NCBI GenBank assembly: GCA_036897485.1
Contig: JAYMTF010000690.1
Span: 1-31,665, forward strand
From: Pelargonium nanum
Taxonomy: Eukaryota > Streptophyta > Magnoliopsida > Geraniales > Geraniaceae
Reading direction: 5' to 3'
DNA: 31,665 nucleotides
The translations under genes were made by a program, and so were the position numbers. The notes beneath the pieces are model-generated. The model was not told the DNA's origin and did not search any database. It was given only the letters and a program-made list of their open reading frames with translations. Below are positions 26,501-31,665 of this stretch, one piece after another (positions within the stretch are counted from its first letter, which is position 1; the number at the start of each line of letters is the position of its first letter).

Positions 26501-27127
26501 ATGATGAAAAAACATCTTTTCATTTCCCCCATACCCAACCTCCCCATACAAAAAGCTAATTAATGCAGTCAACTTTTATCTAAGGACTCTCTTCTAATCC
26601 TGTAATGGCCTAATGGGTCATTAAGTATACAGTTTAATTCCACTTATTGCTTCAAAACAAGGCGAAAAAACATTTTAACATGAAAACTTGCAGAGGCAAA
26701 GCAATTTGAAACTAATCAAGGCAAGATTTTCAACAACCTTTTTTATCACAGTCATCCCACCCTCCCCAAAAACAAAAAACAAAAAAAAAAAACAAAAAAA
26801 AAAGATTGAGGAGCCAGACAATGTAACATAAAAACCAGTCAAATCTTATGGTACTGTTCTGTTACTTCAATCTAACCATGGAGGAGGAGTGCTGCTAATG
26901 TAATTGATCAGCAAGAACAGAAGAAAACAGAGCAACAACAAAAACTGAATAGAGTACCTGTAACTCTGGGGCCATGAGGGCACATAAGAACCCGGTTTGC
27001 TCTGTTGCTGGTTTTCTGCAGAATAATCAGAACAATCAGAAACGTTCCCGTCTTCCTCCTTCTCGTGATCATCATCATCCTCATCGCTTTCAATGTAAAA
27101 GCTCTGTTCAGAAACCGAGTTCTTCAT
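20588..27127 (-). CDS. AVT1-type vacuolar amino acid transporter, 12 coding exons
   Basis: Exons on the minus strand: 27127-26958, 26110-25818, 24584-24370, 24014-23991, 22916-22736, 22506-22287, 21975-21840, 21542-21523, 21321-21176, 21001-20958, 20871-20809, 20686-20588; 1611 nt, 536 aa. Residues 1-150 are hydrophilic and acidic (ESDEDDDDHEKEEDGN), the cytosolic tail typical of AVT1. The Aa_trans domain follows: INVLCGVGILSTPFAAKEGG (first membrane helix, about 156-175), YVELYACCVEYIILE, GYCYSGHAVFPNIYTSM, YAGVAVMGYTMFGE, VVNPFTKYALTLSPVAMSLE, and a last helix to SLLS at the C-terminus; about 11 helices in all. Family role: proton-coupled amino acid movement across the tonoplast (yeast AVT1 homologue). 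The ATG at 27127 is preceded in frame by a stop at 27161-27163. Ten of the eleven coding introns are GT-AG; the one between exons 8 and 9 is AT-AC. Substrate and paralogue within AVT1 cannot be told. Confidence 0.94.
21322..21522 (-). other. U12-type AT-AC intron of the AVT1 gene
   Basis: This 201-nt intron starts ATATCCTTTTT (minus strand from 21522) and ends TCCTTAACTTTATCCAC (to 21322). ATATCCTT is the U12 5' splice consensus, TCCTTAAC (21338-21331) is the U12 branch-point consensus, and the branch A lies about 10 nt from the 3' end. The removal joins ACA AA to G TAT GCA, giving the conserved NPFTKYALT. No GT-AG alternative restores this sequence; reading on hits TAA within 12 nt. Confidence 0.93.
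21992..22163. repeat. Tandem duplication in AVT1 intron 6
   Basis: Two units of 90 and 82 bp: 21992-22081 and 22082-22163. Both have GTACAATTAGAAGCACAT, GAATTCCAATAATTGTAAAT and end TGAATTGCT. They are diverged by substitutions and one short indel. Located in the intron 21976-22286, with no effect on coding sequence. Confidence 0.85.
23308..23545. mobile_element. Stowaway MITE, complete, 238 bp
   Basis: The left end CTCCCTCCGTCACAAAATGA and the reverse complement of the right end CTCACTCCGTCTCAAAATGA form terminal inverted repeats of over 20 bp with two mismatches in the first 20. TA dinucleotides flank both sides (23306-23307, 23546-23547). These are marks of Stowaway (Tc1/mariner) MITEs. 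It lies in the AVT1 intron 22917-23990 and has no coding capacity. Confidence 0.93.
24180..24196. repeat. (TA)n microsatellite in AVT1 intron
   Basis: TATA dinucleotide run in the AVT1 intron 24015-24369; unremarkable. Confidence 0.8.
24585..25817 (-). other. Long AVT1 intron 2, no other feature
   Basis: A 1233-nt intron with a good donor (G|GTAAG at 25817) and acceptor (TTTGTGCAG ending at 24585). I see no gene or transposon end inside. Confidence 0.6.
26764..26804. repeat. A-rich low-complexity run
   Basis: Repeats of CAAAAAA type in AVT1 intron 1 (26111-26957). Could be the tail of an old retroposon but no body was recognised beside it. Confidence 0.6.
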
Positions 27128-27178
27128 TGTCCCAGAAACCGTCCCCTCCTCCAAATCCCGTTATGCTCCAAAAAAATT

Positions 27179-27820
27179 CCTGAAATCCAAATAGTTTTAC
27201 CTCCAATATCAACACAAATATAATAGATTCAGGTTGTGAGAGCTTAATTAGCCAGTTGATAAGGTAAACGCATGTGAGGAGTAGTGACAAAGAAGTCTAT
27301 CAATTGCCAAGTCATTAGAGCACATCCACTCCGGAAAAACCGTAGAGAAGATGAAATCAAGTGAAACATCACGTTTAGCCACAAAAAATCAAGAGAAAAA
27401 AAAGAGAGGATTGATCTGTAGATTTGGTAGAGTAAGTTGAAGAGTCAAAGCAGATTCACACAAGGCTTCAACTCGCATTTTCTCGCGTTTACGCAATATA
27501 TATAAAAACCACCGTGAATACTGAATATAGGTGTGGAATATTCATTACAAATCTTCTCGGGAACCAAACAGAAAATTGCGGACCAAAAATACAGCAAAAG
27601 CTAATTCCAAAAGACGACGCCAAACGAGGAGCAAATAGAAAGAGAAATAAGAGTGAGAGAGAGAGAGAGAGTGATTACCTTTTGGTCAGAGAAAAAGGAG
27701 CTCTGCTTTATTTTCTGGAAAACTCGAGATTCGAAGCCCAAGGAGAGAGAGAGAGAGAGAGAATGGGTGTTGGTTTGTGTTAGGTTTGTCTCTCCGCCAC
27801 CTCCAGCACTGTACTGTCAC
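27179..27820 (-). other. AVT1 gene leader with 5'UTR intron
   Basis: On the minus strand a first leader exon (about 27820-27679) contains two CT microsatellites (27655-27671 region edge and 27743-27762). CCAAAAG|GTAATC at 27678 is a donor and GGATTTCAG ending at 27180 an acceptor, giving an intron of about 499 nt. The second leader exon begins at 27179. No upstream ATG is present in the spliced leader, unlike the OTU and Pumilio genes. Splicing here is inferred. Confidence 0.5.
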
Positions 27821-27850
27821 TGGGAATCTCTGCTTCTCTACTACCACTCC

Positions 27851-27858
27851 TATTTATA
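27851..27858 (-). promoter_or_regulatory. TATA box of AVT1 gene
   Basis: TATAAATA on the minus strand, matching the plant TATA consensus, followed by a CT-rich stretch where transcription would start about 30 nt on (near 27820). Confidence 0.65.
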
Positions 27859-27899
27859 CACATCTCTCTCTCGTTTCGTGAACTGGGCCTCCTCTCCTG

Positions 27900-28570
27900 T
27901 GATTCTGTAAATTTTGGGCGGATCCATATTACACCAGATTATATTACGGGATACCTTATTTTTTTTATTTTTTTAAGTAACTAGTCTTGAGAGCGAGCAC
28001 ATTCGAATAGTCGTTCGATTTACTTAAAAATTCGTATGTTATCACATAGAGTGGGCTAAGTTTAAACGAGCAGTGAATGACCATTCACTTGGCCTCGAAT
28101 AGGCGTGCACTAGTTATGAGACTTCTTATATCGCGCGCACGATTGTGCGCTAGCGTGGAACAGTCGTGCTCCGTAGTTTTATCTGTTTTAATTTTGTTTC
28201 CTATCATGACATAATTATTGTCCACATGACATTATCATCAATCAAATCACGTTATGCCATATCGCCATCTACTAGCATCAGTAAATAATACTTTTTTCAT
28301 CTTCAACATCATTTCACATATTTTCCATATTGTCACTCTTGATAACTCTATATTTTCTCTAGGTTATCTCTTTTTAGCTAGCTTCGTTTGTGCCCATTTT
28401 GTTAGTATAGATGTGTTTATTCTCACGCGCGATGTGAGATACAAGGCACATGTCCTGAATTTTATTTAAAAATGTGCTCTCATTTTTGGTGTGCATGTCA
28501 TATCTCATAAGTTTCTTTTTAAATTTCTTTTGAGGAGTCAATGCATTCCTTATTTTGTACTTTCTCATTT
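27900..28570. other. Intergenic, no gene seen
   Basis: Upstream of the AVT1 promoter. A small inverted repeat GCGCAC-GATT-GTGCGC lies at 28135-28150 in an unusually CpG-rich patch. Nothing else recognised. Confidence 0.6.
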
Positions 28571-28790
28571 ACACAATGAGTGTAATGTTTGACTTGTATT
28601 TTTGTCTTAAAATAAATGTAATATTTTCATTTTTAGGAAGTTAGTTATACATGAATGGTAAATACTAAATAGTATTTTCTTAGTAGTAATAAATTAATAA
28701 TTTTTTCCGAGTTTGTTATAACACGTAATCGCGAGAGGATACAAGAATAAATACATCATATCAATTAATTTCTCTTTAATGTTTTCAAAA
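28571..28790. mobile_element. Diverged Stowaway copy, same family as 23308
   Basis: Colinear with the complete element: ACACAATGAGTGTAATGTTT, TTTTTGTCTTAAAATAAATG, GGAAGTTAGTTATACATGAA, GAGGATACAAGAATAAATA and TTTCTCTTTAATGTTTTCAA all have close counterparts at 23318-23515. The outer inverted repeats are eroded, so the borders are approximate. It is much older than the copy in the AVT1 intron. Confidence 0.75.
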
Positions 28791-28904
28791 ATATGATTTA
28801 AAAAAAATGTTTTAAAAAATATATGCAAACAAGAGTGAGTTGATTTTTCTTTTACATAACTAAGGCTATTTTCTAAAGGTAAAATTTCTGTCTAAAGAAG
28901 AATA

Positions 28905-28969
28905 AAATAATTCTTTTATAGTAATAGCATATTAAAATATAATATGCTATTACTATAAAAGAATTATTT
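28905..28969. repeat. Perfect 30-bp inverted repeat with 5-nt loop
   Basis: The arm at 28905-28934 is exactly complementary to that at 28940-28969, loop 28935-28939. Arms are AT-rich with a GCATATTA core. The reverse-complement identity is complete, so the structure is young or kept. It ends 4 bp before a SINE. Confidence 0.95.
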
Positions 28970-28973
28970 AAAG

Positions 28974-29138
28974 AGGGTGGCACAGTTGGTTATTCTAGCT
29001 GTGTGAGTGGGATGAGGTCTCAGGATCCATTCTCACTCAACACATCCTTGGTGGTGGTGGTGTAAGAGACCACTTGGTGCAGTAAGGTGCCAAAAGTCCT
29101 AGACTAGGGTTAAGAGGCTTTGTCGTATAAAAAAAAAT
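28974..29138 (+). mobile_element. tRNA-derived SINE with poly(A) tail
   Basis: A box-like TGGCACAGTTGG (28978-28989) and B box-like GGATCCATTC (29023-29032) are spaced as in a Pol III internal promoter. A tRNA-unrelated body of about 100 bp follows and an A run ends it (29129-29138). No clear target-site duplication was found. The family is not one I can name. Confidence 0.6.
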
Positions 29139-29457
29139 TAGCATATAAAGGAATATGCACCTCTTGAAGATCCATAGTAGAAGTTTGAAATCTATAAATA
29201 AAAAATAAAAAGGTGTAATTCCATGAATGAATCTGGTGTATGCGAAAGATATTCTTGCTGGTGACTGAACATGAAGTTTCAAGAATACAAACAAACAATA
29301 GATAAAAATAGTAGCAGACAATCACATTTCTGTGGCACATGCAACTCCTTTATGCAATTTCTGTTTTTATTCATCCACTCTCTTCTCTACCTATTCACCA
29401 AACTATTTGCTATGCCATGCATTAATTGTGTGTATATATATACACACATAGAGGTTA

Positions 29458-29628
29458 AGGATCCTAAGCCATTAATGAGGTGTTGACATCTCATTAAAAT
29501 TTCAGGATTCGGGCGGATCGCTCTATTCTCACAAATTCATTGGGTGAGTATTAATGAATTTTAATGGGTTGACATCATCTCATTGGGTTGGCTTAGCCTA
29601 AGCCATAAAACATTTAGCTTAGATTCCT
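29458..29628. mobile_element. MITE-like element, 171 bp
   Basis: The left end AGGATCCTAAGC and the reverse complement of the right end AGGAATCTAAGC match at 10 of 12. TA lies directly outside both ends. Inside, a second inverted pair of ATGAGNTG/TTGACATC/CATTAAAAT words makes the element largely self-complementary. Superfamily uncertain (TA favours Tc1/mariner). Confidence 0.5.
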
Positions 29629-29699
29629 TATTATCTATATATATACACACACTAATTAAAGCGCTTTATTTTTATTAATTTATCGAGTATATATAAGTG

Positions 29700-31665
29700 A
29701 AATTTTAACAAAATGTCGTGATACCATTATTGTTTAGGGATAATTACAGAAATTTTCTCTGTGATTTTGTCCACAAAGAAATAAGTACCCATTTAAAAAA
29801 TTCACTACACATAACTCTTCTAAAATATTTGTCTACAACAATTAACCACCTTATTCTTTAAAATCCAAATTGTATTCTTTAAAAAAATTATTATACCCTT
29901 CATTTAATCTGAAATATTCAAATAATGTTATCTATTTGAATTTCTGGAGATAAAAAATCAATAATCTTTCACATGATATAATATTTTTGTTTTCTCTTTT
30001 TTTAGCATGCGATATATATGTATGTTTCTTCTAGATTCAGAAAAGCATAAATAAAAAAATAAATCATTGATCCACATTTTTACAATTATAGTAAGAAACA
30101 AAAAACAATCGGAAAAATATTTGTTTACCCGCTGAAAAATGCAAGGATTCATTTCAGAATTTCAAAGCGGTTAAATCGCTTGATCCGACAATACGCAATA
30201 AGAGACGTCTAGCATTATAACAGTGGATGGAGAATAGCAATTGATCATTATTACGTAGGAGCCAACTATGTTTGATTAGATCTACGGAGTTTATTCATAT
30301 GAATATGCCAATCACAATCAATCATGCACTTGTGATATATTCATAATCAAAAACATATTGGAAACGCTTCCGATGCGCCACATCTGTCCGGTGACAGACA
30401 GAGACATGGATCAATTGTTTGTGTTTTCACATGTTAGTGTTACAGTACATCACCATATGGCATATATGCATGTTGACAAATTGATCCACATGTGGTGTGC
30501 TGGCCTTCAAATTTCGGATAAGATTTATTCAACATTTGATTCATGCTTCGGATCTGGTTTATCTTAAATATTGTCATAAAAAAATATATTGTTTGCTGTA
30601 AATGATGACAAGATCGGACATGAAGCTATACATATATAGTTTCATTAACACACCTTGTAATAATCTCATCTCAACCACCAATTGTTGATTGGAGTATGGA
30701 AAATGTGGCCACCAACACGTCGATTAATATAGGGACATTGAGTTATAGGGGATATTATAAAATATTTTCACAGATGATCGTACACGACACAATGATTCAC
30801 ACACTTAGTATAATACAAATTGAGTATTTCACACAAATCTGCCACCATCACTTTATTGTCACATGTAGTGATGGATATTATTCAAATATTTAAAGTTTTT
30901 TTTTTTTAGTTTTGTATTAACTTTGTAATGCATTTATTTTAATTCGGTCCAACTAGCGCATTAGTTGGTTTTGTCTTCTTCACGTGTTAAAGTGATTGTT
31001 TAAAAAAAAATCTAAGTATGGAGTTACGAAGATGGAGCTGGAGGTCTAAGCCCTTGGGAACGAAGTTAGAGACTTAAGACCTTACTCTTAGGTTCTTGAA
31101 GCTTGCACAAGAATAGCACACTATTAGTAGGAGACATGAGTGTGCATATAAAAATTCGTCCAAGAATCTACTTTAAAGAATTTTGAACCACACCTTACTA
31201 TAGAGGAATTTAGAGAGCATTTTAGAGAGAAAAAGTATACGTTAATTGTTGGATTCTACCTCTTATTAAAAAGGGAAGATTTATCGGTGTCGTGTCAAAG
31301 TAAAATTATAGTCATTTGCAGGAGCTTCACGGTCATTCTTATAGATGATGACATTGAATATTTCTATTGTTAGTTGTTACAGAAAAATGAAAAAAGAGAA
31401 AGGTGGATAAGCTTTCTGTCACCTCTCATATCCTTGGGACAAAGTAGTTACTAGTAATTTCTATATGGGTTTTAATCTAAATCTGATCATTACACATCAC
31501 ACCTAATCATATATATTCATCTTAGTAGAACATGATATACGACGTCATTTTACAGCCTCTCAAGTCCCAATCACTAAAACTCATGAATTATTATAATGTT
31601 ATGAAATTGATGCAAGCAAGAACGAAGTAATGAGAGAAGAATAAGAGACAGTATAATAGGGGAGA
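29700..31665. other. Intergenic, no gene seen
   Basis: AT-rich DNA without recognisable protein content on either strand. Short open frames of 60-70 codons here have no family resemblance. No transposon ends could be defined. Confidence 0.6.

Noticed and set aside
29037-31665. Several 60-95 codon open frames on both strands
   Set aside because: AT-rich composition and no family features; expected by chance in DNA of this length.

Overview
The window is nuclear DNA of a flowering plant, most likely a eudicot. It shows AT-rich intergenic sequence, genes broken into many small exons with GT-AG introns, plant-specific gene families, and plant MITEs and SINEs. Species cannot be read from the sequence. 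I rebuilt four complete protein-coding genes exon by exon. All gene models come from splice-site and family-motif reading by eye, without transcript evidence.

Layout, left to right. Positions 1-3000 are non-coding, with a palindromic element and a short hAT-like element. Positions 3005-7093 (+) hold a ten-coding-exon OTU-domain deubiquitinase (361 aa, OTU9/OTU10 type) with a G-box promoter, a 5'UTR intron and a 5-codon uORF. Positions 8062-13747 (-) hold a ten-coding-exon Pumilio RNA-binding protein (1040 aa) with all eight PUF repeats. It is convergent with the OTU gene and has an Au-type SINE in one intron. Positions 15575-18825 (-) hold a five-exon plastid WCRKC thioredoxin (197 aa); one exon is only 18 nt, and an intron contains a decayed plastid trnQ-UUG copy. 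Positions 19470-20335 (+) are a dead LINE fragment. Positions 20588-27127 (-) hold a twelve-exon AVT1-type vacuolar amino acid transporter (536 aa) with 20- and 24-nt microexons and one AT-AC, U12-type intron. Positions 27900-31665 are intergenic, with a diverged Stowaway copy, a 30-bp perfect inverted repeat, a tRNA-derived SINE and a small MITE-like element.

The four genes do not form a pathway: they cover ubiquitin removal, mRNA control, plastid redox and vacuolar amino acid transport. Two possible links exist. The Pumilio repeats read out as binding UGUAUAUA. A matching TGTAAATA lies in the probable 3'UTR of the Pumilio gene itself, and a perfect TGTATATA lies in that of the OTU gene. From memory, OTU9 and WCRKC2 are adjacent in Arabidopsis (At5g04250/At5g04260), so this may be an old conserved block. 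I found no CRISPR, operon or new multi-gene system. The most unusual items are the U12 intron beside a microexon, the plastid tRNA remnant inside a plastid-protein gene, and the perfect hairpin next to a SINE.
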